This document shows, one piece after another, positions 30,346 through 38,757 of a stretch of 38,757 nucleotides of DNA. The DNA is taken from positions 1-38,757 of the forward strand of contig NZ_DASWYS010000254.1 of NCBI RefSeq assembly GCF_036404855.1. The letters run 5' to 3'. The DNA is from Pelomonas sp036404855. GTDB lineage: Bacteria; Pseudomonadota; Gammaproteobacteria; Burkholderiales; Burkholderiaceae_C. Below the pieces are notes generated by a model that was given only the letters and a program-made list of their open reading frames with translations, ran no database searches and was not told the origin of the DNA. The position numbers were made by a program, and so were the translations under genes. The first letter of the stretch is position 1; every line of letters starts with the position of its first letter.

Positions 30346-31104
30346 TCACTGGCCGATGCGTCGGACTTTGCCGCTGCCGGCGATCGACGAGCTGACCTCG
30401 GGCGAACCGACGTACTTCACATCGCCCGAGCCGGCGATGGAGATGTTGAGGCGCTTCGTCGCCTGGACCTGGGCGTCGCCGCTACCGGCGATGGTGACTT
30501 TGACGTCCTCGGCTGCCAGGTCGACGGCCTTCACGTTGCCGCTGCCGGCGATGGAGACATTGGCGCTGGCGCAGCGGCCGACCGCGACGATGTCGCCGCT
30601 GCCGCTGACCTTCATGCCCAGCCGCTCGGCGTCCAGACTGGCGAAGCGGATGTCGCCCGAGCCGGCGATGGCCGCGTCGACGCCGCCCGTCTTCATGGCC
30701 TCGACCTTGACGGTGCCCGAGCCCGCCACGGACACCGCACGCAGGGCCGGCATCTCGATGCTGAGACTGGGGTTGGTAGAGCTCTGCACGTTGACGCCCT
30801 TGCGGTGCGAGATCTCGAGCGTGCGGCCTTTGCCTCCCTCGACGATGCGGGTCTCGATGTAGGGCAACAGGTTGCGGTCGGCCTTGACCTCGATCTTGTT
30901 GCCAGTGCCCTGGCGGACAACAACGTTGAAGCCGCCACTCAGCGCGATGCCGTCGAAGGCGCCGACGTCGCGCGCCTCGGTGGCGATGTCGCCGTTGCCG
31001 CTCACGCGCTCGCCCTTGATGCTCCAGCTCCAGGCCTGAGCAGAACCGCTGGCAACGGTAGCGGCCACGAGGCCAAGGGCGAAGAGGCGGCGGGAACTGT
31101 TCAT
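30346..31104 (-). CDS. Exported DUF2807 (GIN domain) repeat protein
   Basis: This 252-residue protein begins MNSSRRLFALGLVAATVASGSAQA, a clear signal peptide. GGAG lies upstream of this ATG, so an ATG four codons earlier is not preferred. The mature N-terminal part has GNGDIATEARDVGAFDGIALSG, the usual opening of DUF2807 proteins. From about residue 125 on there are seven copies of an [A/S]GSG turn followed by a beta strand (AGSGT, AGSGD, SGSGD, AGSGN, AGSGD, AGSGD, AGSGK), spaced 18-20 residues apart, which suggests a right-handed beta-helix or stacked sheet. Function of the family is unknown; a role at the cell surface or periplasm is likely. Confidence 0.88.
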   Translation of the reverse strand: MNSSRRLFALGLVAATVASGSAQAWSWSIKGERVSGNGDIATEARDVGAFDGIALSGGFNVVVRQGTGNKIEVKADRNLLPYIETRIVEGGKGRTLEISHRKGVNVQSSTNPSLSIEMPALRAVSVAGSGTVKVEAMKTGGVDAAIAGSGDIRFASLDAERLGMKVSGSGDIVAVGRCASANVSIAGSGNVKAVDLAAEDVKVTIAGSGDAQVQATKRLNISIAGSGDVKYVGSPEVSSSIAGSGKVRRIGQ

Positions 31105-31236
31105 GGCGGGCTCCATCGGGGTTGGGTTGTGATGGTTCCCATGTTGCCGAGCCGCCTCCGAGCCGGCCCGGGCCAGGCGACGATGCGCGGAATGAGAGGC
31201 CTGAAATGCGCCTGGACGCGCCAGCCCGGCCGGCCG

Positions 31237-31599
31237 TCAGTGGCCCTTGACCTTCTCCGGCGACTTCTCGGACGCCTTCTCGGAGGAACTGGCCTCGGCC
31301 TCGTCGACGGGCTGCTTGACCGAGCCGGGACGCGGCACGACGGGCGCGATGCCTTCGAGCTTGTTCTCGCGCATGTACTCGTCCATCTCGCGCCAGCCGG
31401 CGTAGACAGCCGCCTTCTGGGCCTTGGGGTTCAACACGTAGCAGTCCTCTATGGCCCGCATCGCGTGACGGCAGGCACTGCCGACGGCCTTGCCCTCGGC
31501 CTCCTTGGCTGCAGCCACCTTGACCGGGTCATCGATGCCCAATTGCTCGCAGGCCGACAGGGCCGCGAACAGAGGCAGGGCGAGGAGGAGACGCTTCAT
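31237..31599 (-). CDS. Small putative lipoprotein of unknown function
   Basis: This 120-residue protein begins MKRLLLALPLFAALSAC, a lipoprotein signal with lipobox LSAC and acylated cysteine at position 17. The mature part has two further cysteines (SACRHAMRAIEDCYV) that could form a disulfide, a central helical part with GWREMDEYMRENKLEG, and a low-complexity charged tail rich in Ser, Glu and Lys. I do not recognise the family. It is preceded by GAGGAGGAG-like purines at ATG 31599 within its own first codons and is in line with htpX (36-base gap) and the DUF2807 gene, so it may be co-transcribed with them. Confidence 0.75.
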   Translation of the reverse strand: MKRLLLALPLFAALSACEQLGIDDPVKVAAAKEAEGKAVGSACRHAMRAIEDCYVLNPKAQKAAVYAGWREMDEYMRENKLEGIAPVVPRPGSVKQPVDEAEASSSEKASEKSPEKVKGH

Positions 31600-31635
31600 C
31601 TGTTCAGGTATCGGCGGTACCGCGGGGAACTTGAG

Positions 31636-32481
31636 TCAGCGCTTGGCCATCGCCAGCAGGCGCGCGATGCGCTCCTCGGTCGAAGGGTGGGTGGAGAACA
31701 GGCCGCGCAGACCGCCGCCGGACAGGGGGTTCATGATCATCATCTGCGCCGTCTCCGGGTGGGCTTCGGCCGGCGCCAGCGGGATGCCCTGGGCGTAACG
31801 GTGGATCTTGTCCAGCGCCGAAGCCAGCGCGGACGGGTCACCGGAGATCTCGGCGCCGCCGCGGTCGGCTTCGAACTCGCGGGCGCGGCTGATGGCCATC
31901 TGAATCAGGCTGGCCGCCAGCGGCGCGAGGATGGCCACGGCGATGCCCGCTAGCGGATTGGTCGGGCGGCCATGCTCGTCGCGGCCGCCAAAGAAGGCGG
32001 CGAAGTTGGCCAGCATGGAGATGGCGCCCGCCATCGTCGCGCTGATGGTACTGATGAGGATGTCGCGGTGCGCCACATGCGCCAGCTCATGGGCCATGAC
32101 GCCACGCAGCTCGCGCTCGGACAGCACGCGCAGGATGCCCGTTGTCGCGGCGACGGCAGCATGCTCGGGATTGCGGCCCGTCGCGAAGGCATTGGGCGCG
32201 GCCTCATCGATCAGGTAAACGCGCGGCATGGGCAGGCCTGCGCGCTGCGCCAGCTCGGCCACCATGCCGTAAAACTGCGGCGCCGAACTCGCGTCCACCT
32301 CGCGGGCGTTGTACATCTTCAGCACCATGTCCGCGGAGAACCAGTAGCTGAAGAAGTTCATGCCGACGGCAACGACGAGCGCGATCAGCATGCCCGTCTG
32401 GCCGCCGATCATCTGGCCGACAGCCATGAACAGGGCCGTGATGGCGGCCATCAGGACGGCGGTCTTCACGAGATTGAACAT
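31636..32481 (-). CDS. htpX: HtpX membrane zinc metalloprotease
   Basis: This 281-residue protein has two N-terminal membrane helices (about 5-22 and 30-50) and the M48 protease motif HELAH (H131, E132, H135). A third ligand is in AREFEADRGGAEISGDP, and two more helices lie between. HtpX works with FtsH to degrade misfolded inner-membrane proteins and is induced by envelope or heat stress. The start MFNLVKTAVLM at 32481 matches the family; an in-frame extension to 32520 is rejected. It follows fmt with a 58-base gap, the usual order in Burkholderiales. Confidence 0.94.
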   Translation of the reverse strand: MFNLVKTAVLMAAITALFMAVGQMIGGQTGMLIALVVAVGMNFFSYWFSADMVLKMYNAREVDASSAPQFYGMVAELAQRAGLPMPRVYLIDEAAPNAFATGRNPEHAAVAATTGILRVLSERELRGVMAHELAHVAHRDILISTISATMAGAISMLANFAAFFGGRDEHGRPTNPLAGIAVAILAPLAASLIQMAISRAREFEADRGGAEISGDPSALASALDKIHRYAQGIPLAPAEAHPETAQMMIMNPLSGGGLRGLFSTHPSTEERIARLLAMAKR

Positions 32482-32539
32482 CGGGGCAGGCTCCGGTAAA
32501 AGGCAGTTGACCTGGCACATGGTGCCATGAGCGAATTTC

Positions 32540-33472
32540 TCAAGCGTCGAAGTGCTCGCCCGGCACCACGGGCCTGGCCTGCAGGAAGGCCGCGGCGGGG
32601 CCGCGCTTGCCGCCCGCGCGCTGCAGCTCGGTCAGGCGTAGCGCGCCCTCGCCGCAGGCGACGACCGGGCCTGGGGCGATGACCTCGCCAGGCGCCCCTC
32701 GGCCCTCGGCCAGCTCGGCGCGCCACACCTTGACCGCCTCGCCCGCCAGCATCGCGACGCCGCCTGGGAAGGGGTCGAAGGCGCGCAGCCGGCGTTCGAT
32801 CTCGGCAGCAGGCTGCCGCCAGTCGATGATGCTCTCGGCCTTCTCGATCTTGTGGGCGTAAGTGACCCCCTCGGCCGGCTGCGGCATCGGATGCAGTTCG
32901 GCGGCCTGCAGCGCTTCGACAATGAGGCGGCCGCCCAGCGCGGCCAGCCGGTCGTGCAGCACGGCCGTGGTGTCGTCGGGGCGAATGGATTCGCGGCCGA
33001 TCAACAGCATGTTGCCGGTGTCCAGGCCAGCGTCCATCTGCATGATGGTGATACCAGTCTCGGCGTCGCCCGCCTCGATGGCACGGTGGATGGGCGCCGC
33101 ACCGCGCCAGCGCGGCAGCAGCGAGGCGTGGACGTTCAGGCAGCCGCGCCGCGGCAGGTCAAGCACCCACTGCGGAAGGATCAGGCCATAGGCGGCCACG
33201 ACCATCACGTCGGCATCGGCGGCCCAAAGCGCCTCGCGGGCCGCCACGGCATCGGCGGCGTACTTGCCGTCCAGTTTCAGGCCTTGGGGCTGGGCGACCG
33301 GAATGCCGGCGGCAACGGCGCGCTGCTTCACGGCCGAGGCCTGCAGCTTCATGCCCCGGCCGGCCGGGCGGTCAGGCTGGGTCAACACCAGAGGAACCAC
33401 GAAGCCGGCAGCCAGCAGGGCATCCAGCGCCACGGCGGCAAACTCGGGCGTACCCGCAAAAACGACGCGCAT
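32540..33472 (-). CDS. fmt: Methionyl-tRNA formyltransferase
   Basis: This 310-residue protein formylates initiator Met-tRNA using 10-formyltetrahydrofolate. It starts MRVVFAGTPEFAAVAL at ATG 33472; a TTG three codons upstream is not needed. Catalytic residues are visible as N113 and H115 in NVHASLLPRWRGAAP and D151 in MDAGLDTG. The C-terminal OB-like domain (about 205-310) binds the tRNA. It begins 5 bases after the def stop, the standard def-fmt operon pairing the enzymes that add and remove the formyl group. Confidence 0.95.
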   Translation of the reverse strand: MRVVFAGTPEFAAVALDALLAAGFVVPLVLTQPDRPAGRGMKLQASAVKQRAVAAGIPVAQPQGLKLDGKYAADAVAAREALWAADADVMVVAAYGLILPQWVLDLPRRGCLNVHASLLPRWRGAAPIHRAIEAGDAETGITIMQMDAGLDTGNMLLIGRESIRPDDTTAVLHDRLAALGGRLIVEALQAAELHPMPQPAEGVTYAHKIEKAESIIDWRQPAAEIERRLRAFDPFPGGVAMLAGEAVKVWRAELAEGRGAPGEVIAPGPVVACGEGALRLTELQRAGGKRGPAAAFLQARPVVPGEHFDA

Positions 33473-33477
33473 GCCGG

Positions 33478-34014
33478 TCAAAGGCGCTGGTTGCGCTTCT
33501 TGGCCTCGGCTTCTTCCTCGCGCGTCTTCTTGATCATCTTGGTCTTGATGCGATCGCGCTTGAGCGGGCTCAGGTACTCCACGAAAACCTTGCCCGCCAG
33601 GTGGTCCATCTCATGCTGCACGCAGACCGCCAGCAAGCCTTCCGCGTCGAACTCGTAGACCTCGCCGTCGCGGTTGGTCGCGCGCACGGTGACCTCGGCA
33701 TGGCGGGGCACCTTGTCGTAGATCTGTGGCACGGAGAGGCAGCCCTCCTCGCCATCGACCATGCGCTCGCTGGTCTTGACCAGCTCGGGGTTGATCAGCA
33801 CGCGCGGCGTGTCGCGGTCCTGCGACGTGTCGATGACGATGACGCGCTCATGCACGTCCACCTGCGTGGCGGCCAGACCCACGCCGTCGGCGGCATACAT
33901 GGTCTCCAGCATGTCGTCGACGAGCCGGCGGATGCGCTCGTCAACCGCCTCCACGGGCTGGGCGACGGTATGCAGACGCGGATCGGGGTAGCGAAGGATG
34001 TGCAGTTGAGCCAT
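33478..34014 (-). CDS. def: Peptide deformylase
   Basis: This 178-residue protein removes the formyl group from nascent proteins. It has the three family motifs: GVGLAATQ (45-51 region), EEGCLS with metal ligand C92, and QHEMDHL with H134, E135 and H138. It begins MAQLHILRYPDPRL, the typical start, so the longer frame to 34218 is rejected. The basic Lys/Arg/Glu-rich C-terminal tail is common in type 1B-like proteobacterial enzymes. It is divergent from a LysM gene, with 128 bases between starts, and is followed by fmt. Confidence 0.96.
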   Translation of the reverse strand: MAQLHILRYPDPRLHTVAQPVEAVDERIRRLVDDMLETMYAADGVGLAATQVDVHERVIVIDTSQDRDTPRVLINPELVKTSERMVDGEEGCLSVPQIYDKVPRHAEVTVRATNRDGEVYEFDAEGLLAVCVQHEMDHLAGKVFVEYLSPLKRDRIKTKMIKKTREEEAEAKKRNQRL

Positions 34015-34142
34015 GGGTTGTGGGCCGCCGGCCACGGCTTGAGCTTTGTAAGCACTCGCAAGCGGGGTCCGGCCAGGTTGAATGCGGGCAGAATCACCCG
34101 GATTTTCGCCGATCCGGCAACCCCCTTCGGAGACCGTGCCCG

Positions 34143-35306
34143 ATGCTCGCTGCCCGCACCGCCCAACTTTCACTCCTTGCGGCCTGCCTTGCCCTCGCAA
34201 CGGCCTCCGCCTGGGCACAGACCAGCCCCTACCCCGTCACGCCTGAGCAACGCCGAGTGGCCGACCAGGTCGCCGGCGCCGGCGTGCCGCTGGCGGAGCT
34301 GGCGCCGGGTGCGCCGGACAGCCACACGGTACAGGCTGGCGACACGCTGTGGGACATCTCCAAAATCTTCTTGAAGAGCCCCTGGCGCTGGCCCGAGCTC
34401 TGGGGCATGAATCGCGAGCAGATCCGCAACCCGCACTTGATCTACCCCGGCCAGGTGCTGCTGCTTGTCAAGATCGACGGCCGCGCCCGGCTGCAACTGG
34501 CCCAGGGGGTCGGCGGCAACACTGCGGGCGATGCCATCAAGCTGCGCCCCCAGATGCGCATCTCGGCGTTGGACTCCAACGCCATCACGGCCATCCCGCT
34601 GCACCTGATCCAACCCTTCCTGACCGACGCGGTCGTCTTCGAGACCGACCAGCTCGCGACGGCGCCACGCGTCGTCGCCGCCCAGGAGGGCCATGTGCTG
34701 CTGGGCAAGGGTGACCTGGCCTACGCCCGCGGCGACTTCGGCGGCGCAACGGACTTCCGCGTCTTTCGCACCGCGCGCACGCTGCGCGACCCCGCCACGA
34801 ACGAGATCCTGGGATACGAAGCACCCTATGTGGGCACGGCCGAGCTGATCCGCGCGGGCGAGGACCGCCCGACGGCCGACGGCAAGACCGAGATCGTGCC
34901 GGCCACGGTGCGCGTCCTGCAGGCCAAGCAGGAGGTCGGGATTGGCGACCGCCTGGCGCCTGCGCCGCAGCGCGACCTCGCCCGCTATGTGCCGCACGCG
35001 CCCGACAAGCCGATGGCGGGTCAGATCGCGGCTCTCTACGGCGATGCGCTGAACGCGGGCCAGAACCAGATCGTGGCGCTGAACCGCGGAAAGCGCGATG
35101 GCGTCGAGCGCGGCCATGTGCTGGCGCTGTGGCGCGACGGCGCTGCCGCCGTGGACAAGACGCAGGACCGTGCCGAGGCCATCAAGCTGCCGGACGAACG
35201 TCACGGCGTGCTCTTCGTCTTCGAAGTCTACGAGCGCGTGTCCTATGCGCTGATCATCTCGGTCAAGGACCCCGTCAAGACTGGCGATCGCTTCACCCAA
35301 CCCTGA
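34143..35306 (+). CDS. Exported LysM-domain protein upstream of dprA
   Basis: This 387-residue protein begins MLAARTAQLSLLAACLALATAS with cleavage near AWAQ, so it is exported. A LysM domain (about 59-105) reads DSHTVQAGDTLWDISKIFL, then WPELWGMNREQIRNPHLIYPGQVL, a peptidoglycan-binding fold. The remaining 280 residues form a beta-rich region of unknown role that is conserved in the family found beside dprA in betaproteobacteria. The start was chosen for the signal peptide. Its stop overlaps the dprA start (TGATG at 35304-35308), so translation is coupled. A role in cell-wall binding is likely; any link to DNA uptake is only by position. Confidence 0.85.
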   Translation: MLAARTAQLSLLAACLALATASAWAQTSPYPVTPEQRRVADQVAGAGVPLAELAPGAPDSHTVQAGDTLWDISKIFLKSPWRWPELWGMNREQIRNPHLIYPGQVLLLVKIDGRARLQLAQGVGGNTAGDAIKLRPQMRISALDSNAITAIPLHLIQPFLTDAVVFETDQLATAPRVVAAQEGHVLLGKGDLAYARGDFGGATDFRVFRTARTLRDPATNEILGYEAPYVGTAELIRAGEDRPTADGKTEIVPATVRVLQAKQEVGIGDRLAPAPQRDLARYVPHAPDKPMAGQIAALYGDALNAGQNQIVALNRGKRDGVERGHVLALWRDGAAAVDKTQDRAEAIKLPDERHGVLFVFEVYERVSYALIISVKDPVKTGDRFTQP

Positions 35307-36412
35307 TGCTCTCGTCGGCCGAGCTGGCCGCCTGGCTGCGGCTGACGGAGAGCGTGGACCCGGCCGCCGTTCGGCGACTGCTGGCCATTGCCGACGGCCC
35401 TAGGGCGGTGTTCCGGCTGCCCGCCTCGGTTCTCGATACGGCGCTGACGACCCCGCAACGCGAAGCCTTGAGCCGGCCGCCCGGACACCTCGACGCGCTG
35501 ATCGCGCGCGCTGGTGCGTGGTTGGCCGAACCGGGTCACGGCCTGCTTGCGTTCGGTGACCCCGACTACCCGCCGCGCCTGCTGGCCACCACCGACCCAC
35601 CACCGCTGCTGTGGCTGCAGGGCCGGCGCAAGTTGCTGGGGGCGCCGTCCATCGCCGTGGTGGGTAGCCGCCACCCCTCGGCCCAAGGCTGCGATCGCGC
35701 ACGCACCTTATCCCGCGAGCTGGCCCAAGCCGGCTACACCATCGTCTCGGGCCTGGCACCCGGCGTGGACGCCGCGGCCCACGAGGGCGCGCTGGATGCC
35801 ACTGGCGCCACCATTGCGGTCGTTGGCACCGGGCTAGACCAGGTCTACCCGCGCCACAACAAGTCACTCGCGGCGCGCCTGCTCGCGGGCGGCGGCCTCG
35901 TCGTCAGCGAGCAAGCGCTGGGCATGCCGGTCCTGCCGGCCAACTTCACCAGACGAAACCGCATCATTGCAGGCCTGGCCCAAGGCTGCCTCGTCATCGA
36001 GGCGGCCGCGCCGTCGGGCTCGCTGATCACAGCGCGCCGGGCAGCCGAGGCCGGTCGCAAGGTGTTCGCCACTCCCACCCCCCTCCACGCGTCCCAGGCG
36101 CGCGGCTGCCATACCCTGATTCAACAGGGCGCCAAGCAGATCGAATCGGCCCAGGAGGCGCTGGCGGAACTGCAGCGTTTGACCCCGGCGCCGCACCAGG
36201 CGCCGGTCGAACCCGAAGAAGCCACCAAGACGTCTCATGAGCGGCAGGCATTGCTGGATGCGATGGGCTTCGACCCCGTCAGCCTCGACGCCCTGTTGGC
36301 CCGCTGCGGCTGGTCCGCGGCCGACCTCAGCGCCGCCTTGCTGGAGTTGGAACTCGGTGGCCAGGTCGCCCACCTGGCCGGCCAGCTGTACCAGCGCCGA
36401 CAGCGGGGATGA
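35306..36412 (+). CDS. dprA: DNA-processing protein DprA
   Basis: This 368-residue protein protects incoming single-stranded DNA in natural transformation and loads RecA. The N-terminal SAM-like region (about 1-70) is followed by a Rossmann domain with IAVVGSRHPSAQG, TIVSGLAPGVDAAAHEGAL, VGTGLDQVYPRHN and NFTRRNRIIAGLAQG. A C-terminal winged helix (about 305-365) follows. One conserved stretch, normally GS-x-H before the RGCH motif, reads ATPTPLHASQARGCH. It starts at ATG 35306 inside the TGATG junction with the LysM gene, and its stop overlaps an upstream candidate start of smg. Confidence 0.94.
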   Translation: MLSSAELAAWLRLTESVDPAAVRRLLAIADGPRAVFRLPASVLDTALTTPQREALSRPPGHLDALIARAGAWLAEPGHGLLAFGDPDYPPRLLATTDPPPLLWLQGRRKLLGAPSIAVVGSRHPSAQGCDRARTLSRELAQAGYTIVSGLAPGVDAAAHEGALDATGATIAVVGTGLDQVYPRHNKSLAARLLAGGGLVVSEQALGMPVLPANFTRRNRIIAGLAQGCLVIEAAAPSGSLITARRAAEAGRKVFATPTPLHASQARGCHTLIQQGAKQIESAQEALAELQRLTPAPHQAPVEPEEATKTSHERQALLDAMGFDPVSLDALLARCGWSAADLSAALLELELGGQVAHLAGQLYQRRQRG

Positions 36413-36498
36413 CGAGCTTAACCCTGGATATCAGAGCCGGATCCGAGGGGTTATTCGCGTCCGATGCCTGCCGGGCCCTGGGCTATCATCAGCTCACG

Positions 36499-36951
36499 AT
36501 GCTTGATGTCCTGGTTTATCTGTACGAAACCTACTGGCGGCCGGATGCCTGTCCCGACCATGCCCAGCTCGCACGCAAGCTGACGGCGGTGGGCTTCGAG
36601 ACCGACGAGATCCAGGAGGCGCTGTCCTGGCTGGAAGGCCTGGCCGCCGCAGGTGAGGCCTATCACGGCGAACAAAGTGAGTACGCACTGCGTGTCTACT
36701 CCGCAGCCGAGGTCGATCACCTGGGCGAAGCCTCCATCAGTTTCATCAGCTTCCTGGAATCAGCAGGCGTGCTGCCCGGCGCGATGCGCGAAATGGTCAT
36801 CGACCGCGCGATGGCCGTCGGCGGCAGCCCGATGGACTTAGAAGACCTGAAGATCATCGTGCTGATGGTGTTCTGGAGCCTGGGCGAGGAGCCCGATGCG
36901 CTCATCCTGGACGAGCTGTTCGTGGCCCCGGAAGACCGGCTGATCCACTGA
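36499..36951 (+). CDS. smg: Smg family protein (DUF494)
   Basis: This 150-residue protein begins MLDVLVYLYETYWRPDACPD, the typical start of the Smg/DUF494 family, whose E. coli member is about 157 residues. It continues with QLARKLTAVGFETDEIQEALSWL, RVYSAAEVDHLGEASISFI and DLKIIVLMVFWSLG. Molecular function is unknown. It follows dprA as in many beta- and gammaproteobacteria. A longer form starting at ATG 36409, overlapping the dprA stop as ATGA, would add 30 residues not seen in the family; it could instead serve translational coupling. No strong ribosome site precedes 36499. Confidence 0.88.
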   Translation: MLDVLVYLYETYWRPDACPDHAQLARKLTAVGFETDEIQEALSWLEGLAAAGEAYHGEQSEYALRVYSAAEVDHLGEASISFISFLESAGVLPGAMREMVIDRAMAVGGSPMDLEDLKIIVLMVFWSLGEEPDALILDELFVAPEDRLIH

Positions 36952-36961
36952 ACTGCCGCTC

Positions 36962-36999
36962 CAAATAGCAACGGCGCCCTCGGGCGCCGTTGCTATTTG
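36962..36999. terminator. Strong hairpin terminator between smg and the DUF1631 gene
   Basis: A perfect 17-base inverted repeat (36962-36978 / 36983-36999) with loop CTCG starts 10 bases past the smg stop. It ends with TTTG on the plus strand and AAA-flanked on the other, so it could stop transcription from both converging genes. Confidence 0.85.
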
Positions 37000-37030
37000 T
37001 GCGTCGCCCGAACGACGGCAAACGACCCGA

Positions 37031-38757
37031 CTAGCTCAGCAGCCCGCTCGGGTCCGCATCCAGCTTGGCCAACGCCTTGCGCGTGGCCAGCACGGTCAGT
37101 GCCTCGTCCTGGGCCGGCAGCAGCAGGCCGGCCTGCAGGAAGGCTGCCATGCGATTCAGCGAGAACAGCACGCCGCGGCCCTGCGGGGTGACGAACAGCG
37201 CCAACTGCTTGCGCAGGCCGCGCCAGGCCAGCTGCACCTGCTCGTTGCGGCCGCGGTAGTCCAGCATGAACCAGCCGCCGACCTGCAGCTCGCGCGCCCA
37301 GGCGACCATGGCGGGCGTCGGTGCCGAGCCACCCTCGGCGACGACCTCCATGCCCTCGGACTCGTGCCCGGAGAGGTCCCGCACCAGCATCTCGTCGACA
37401 TGGCTCTCGCCCTCGATGTCCTCGGGCAGCATGGCCTCCAGCGTATCGAGCTGGTCCATCAGCTCGTCCAGGCGCTCACGCGGGATGGCGGCCGTCTTGG
37501 CCGTGAACGCCGCGGCCAGCGCGTTGTTGAGCTGGCGCACGTGCTCGTCCTGCTTCTCGGTCGGCAAGCCCGCATGACCCATGCCGTCGCGCAAGGTCTT
37601 GAGCAGCAGCGGCAGACGGCGGATGACCTCGGCCCGTTCTTCTCGCGAGGCCTTGGCGCTGGCGCTCCAGATCAGATCGGCCGCCGCGCGCTTCATGGCC
37701 TTGGTGACATCGGACTGGGCCCCCACCCGCACCGCGGTGACGGCCAGCACATCCGCCCAGACATGAAAGAGGAAGTCGCGCACGCCGTCTTGCACCGGCA
37801 CCTCGGACAGCATCTTGCGCAACTCGATGGTGTATTGGATGGCCAGCGTCTCGCGTTGCTCGACCTGCTGGGCCAGCGACACGCCGCGCTTGGAGGCCTG
37901 GTTCTCGTTCTCGAAATAGTGGTCGAGGAATTTCTCGAACTCGGTCAGCACGGTGGTGAAGACACGCCGGCCGGTGTCCGGGTAAGCCTCGACGACCTGT
38001 ACGACGCGCTTGATCTCCCGCTCCAGCGCGTCGTTGCTGGCACGCTCTGCACCAGGGCTGCTGGCCTGCGCTGTGTTGAAACCCATCACACACGCGCCCA
38101 TGCGGTCGATCAGACGACGCGCCGGATGGTCGGCGGCGGCGAAGAAGTCGGGTTCGCTGACCGCTACGCGCAGCACCGGCATCTGCAGACGCGCGAACCA
38201 GACCCGCACCGTGGCCGGGATGCGCTCCTCGGTCAGGATGCTCTGGAACATCATCGCGACGATCTCGATGGTCGCGCGCTCGGCCGGGCTGCTGGCAGCC
38301 TGCTTCAGGACCTGCTTGAAGGCTTGGTTGCGGGCGCCGATCTCCTCCAGTGCTCGCGGCGCGCTCGCCGCGACACCCGCACTGTCCGCGCCCACGGCGG
38401 CGCGGCGCTGGAGTGACTCTTGCGCATGCTTGATGGCGCCCATCAGCCGCGGCGACGCGGCGGCTGATGGCACATCCGCCAGCGAGGGCCTGGCGCCGGA
38501 CGCTGGCAGCGCCTCGGCGCCTGCCAGACCCGAGCCGCCGGCCTGACCGGGCGTCATGTCCGCGAGGCTGGGCCTCCCGGCGCCGGGACGCGCCGGCAAC
38601 TGGCTGCGAGTGACCGGGAAACCTGGCACATGCCGGGCCAGCACGCGCTGCAGTTGGGCCATCACTTCGTCAGCCTGGCTGGTGGCCTTGCTGCGCGCCG
38701 ACGAGGGCGCCGGGCCCGCGCTGGTGCCGAGTCCGGCGACAGGCGCCATGGCGGGCG
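37031..38757 (-). CDS. DUF1631 family protein, N-terminus cut off by window edge
   Basis: At least 575 residues are encoded, and the frame stays open past the last in-window ATG (38749) to the window edge. The protein is therefore treated as partial: an internal ATG is possible, and DUF1631 proteins are usually 700 or more residues. The region around residues 20-110 (counted from 38749) is low-complexity, rich in Ala, Pro, Gly and Ser. From about 115 on it is mostly helical, with EYPDTGRRVF-like segments (VVEAYPDTGRRVFTTV) and the conserved C-terminal block GGWFMLDYRGRNEQVQLAW, then RGVLFSLNRMAAFLQ. No enzymatic motif is recognised. The C-terminal block resembles a PilZ-like beta-barrel start but lacks a clear RxxxR motif there. 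Confidence 0.8.
   Translation of the reverse strand, partial: PAMAPVAGLGTSAGPAPSSARSKATSQADEVMAQLQRVLARHVPGFPVTRSQLPARPGAGRPSLADMTPGQAGGSGLAGAEALPASGARPSLADVPSAAASPRLMGAIKHAQESLQRRAAVGADSAGVAASAPRALEEIGARNQAFKQVLKQAASSPAERATIEIVAMMFQSILTEERIPATVRVWFARLQMPVLRVAVSEPDFFAAADHPARRLIDRMGACVMGFNTAQASSPGAERASNDALEREIKRVVQVVEAYPDTGRRVFTTVLTEFEKFLDHYFENENQASKRGVSLAQQVEQRETLAIQYTIELRKMLSEVPVQDGVRDFLFHVWADVLAVTAVRVGAQSDVTKAMKRAAADLIWSASAKASREERAEVIRRLPLLLKTLRDGMGHAGLPTEKQDEHVRQLNNALAAAFTAKTAAIPRERLDELMDQLDTLEAMLPEDIEGESHVDEMLVRDLSGHESEGMEVVAEGGSAPTPAMVAWARELQVGGWFMLDYRGRNEQVQLAWRGLRKQLALFVTPQGRGVLFSLNRMAAFLQAGLLLPAQDEALTVLATRKALAKLDADPSGLLS

Noticed and set aside
30346..30735. Short regular DNA repeats resembling a CRISPR or satellite array
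   Set aside because: The repeats are in frame, imperfect, and encode the GSG turns of a DUF2807 protein; there are no spacers and no cas genes.
36409..36498. N-terminal extension of smg from the ATGA overlap with dprA
   Set aside because: The family normally begins at the MLDVLVYLYE position (36499). The extra 30 residues look unlike the family, though coupling through this ATG cannot be excluded.

Overview
The window is a high-GC, densely packed stretch of a betaproteobacterial chromosome. The order dprA / LysM protein / def / fmt / htpX, the pgk-pyk glycolytic genes, a PPi-type phosphofructokinase and a paired cyanophycin synthetase locus point to Burkholderiales (Rubrivivax/Roseateles/Leptothrix-like). 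Genus is inference. I saw no tRNA, rRNA, CRISPR, insertion sequence or phage gene. No stretch longer than 300 bases lacks a gene.

Layout: 1-1266 (-) is a BlaI repressor and a truncated M56/BlaR1-type membrane peptidase, with a BlaI-type operator/promoter at 1276-1324. 1393-2365 holds a VOC protein (-) and a secreted YCII-like protein (+). 2625-3842 (-) is a PPi-type phosphofructokinase, 4036-6249 (-) a REC-DUF3369-GGDEF-EAL regulator and 6377-8635 (-) a YgiQ radical SAM protein. 8674-9871 holds a cold-shock gene with its terminator, then divergent bfd and bfr with a Fur-box-like site between them.

9879-17439 is the centrepiece: a divergent cyanophycin locus. Leftward run an ABC exporter-like protein and a DUF1854 protein, overlapping by ATGA. 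Rightward run two tandem cyanophycin synthetase paralogues. They have decayed in opposite ways: the first keeps the N-terminal His/Glu site but has a broken Mur-ligase P-loop and no C-terminal lobe; the second has a complete Mur-ligase half but has lost the N-terminal site. This suggests division of labour. An orphan periplasmic solute-binding protein (-) overlaps the end by 3 bases.

18360-21904 is a four-gene envelope glycan module: an ArnT-like transferase and GtrA flippase (+) facing a YdjC/ChbG deacetylase and a polyprenyl-phosphate GT2 (-). Its composition matches an FlmF2-NaxD-FlmK type lipid A amino-sugar pathway.

21983-29213 is central carbon metabolism (pyk, maeB, pgk, all -) interrupted by a GNAT protein, an XRE-cupin regulator and a divergent EamA transporter. 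29278-34014 (-) holds azlD, azlC, a DUF2807 repeat protein, a small lipoprotein, htpX, fmt and def. 34143-36951 (+) holds a LysM protein, dprA and smg, closed by a long perfect terminator hairpin. The window ends inside a DUF1631 gene (-). Many adjacent pairs overlap by ATGA or a similar start/stop junction, consistent with translational coupling.
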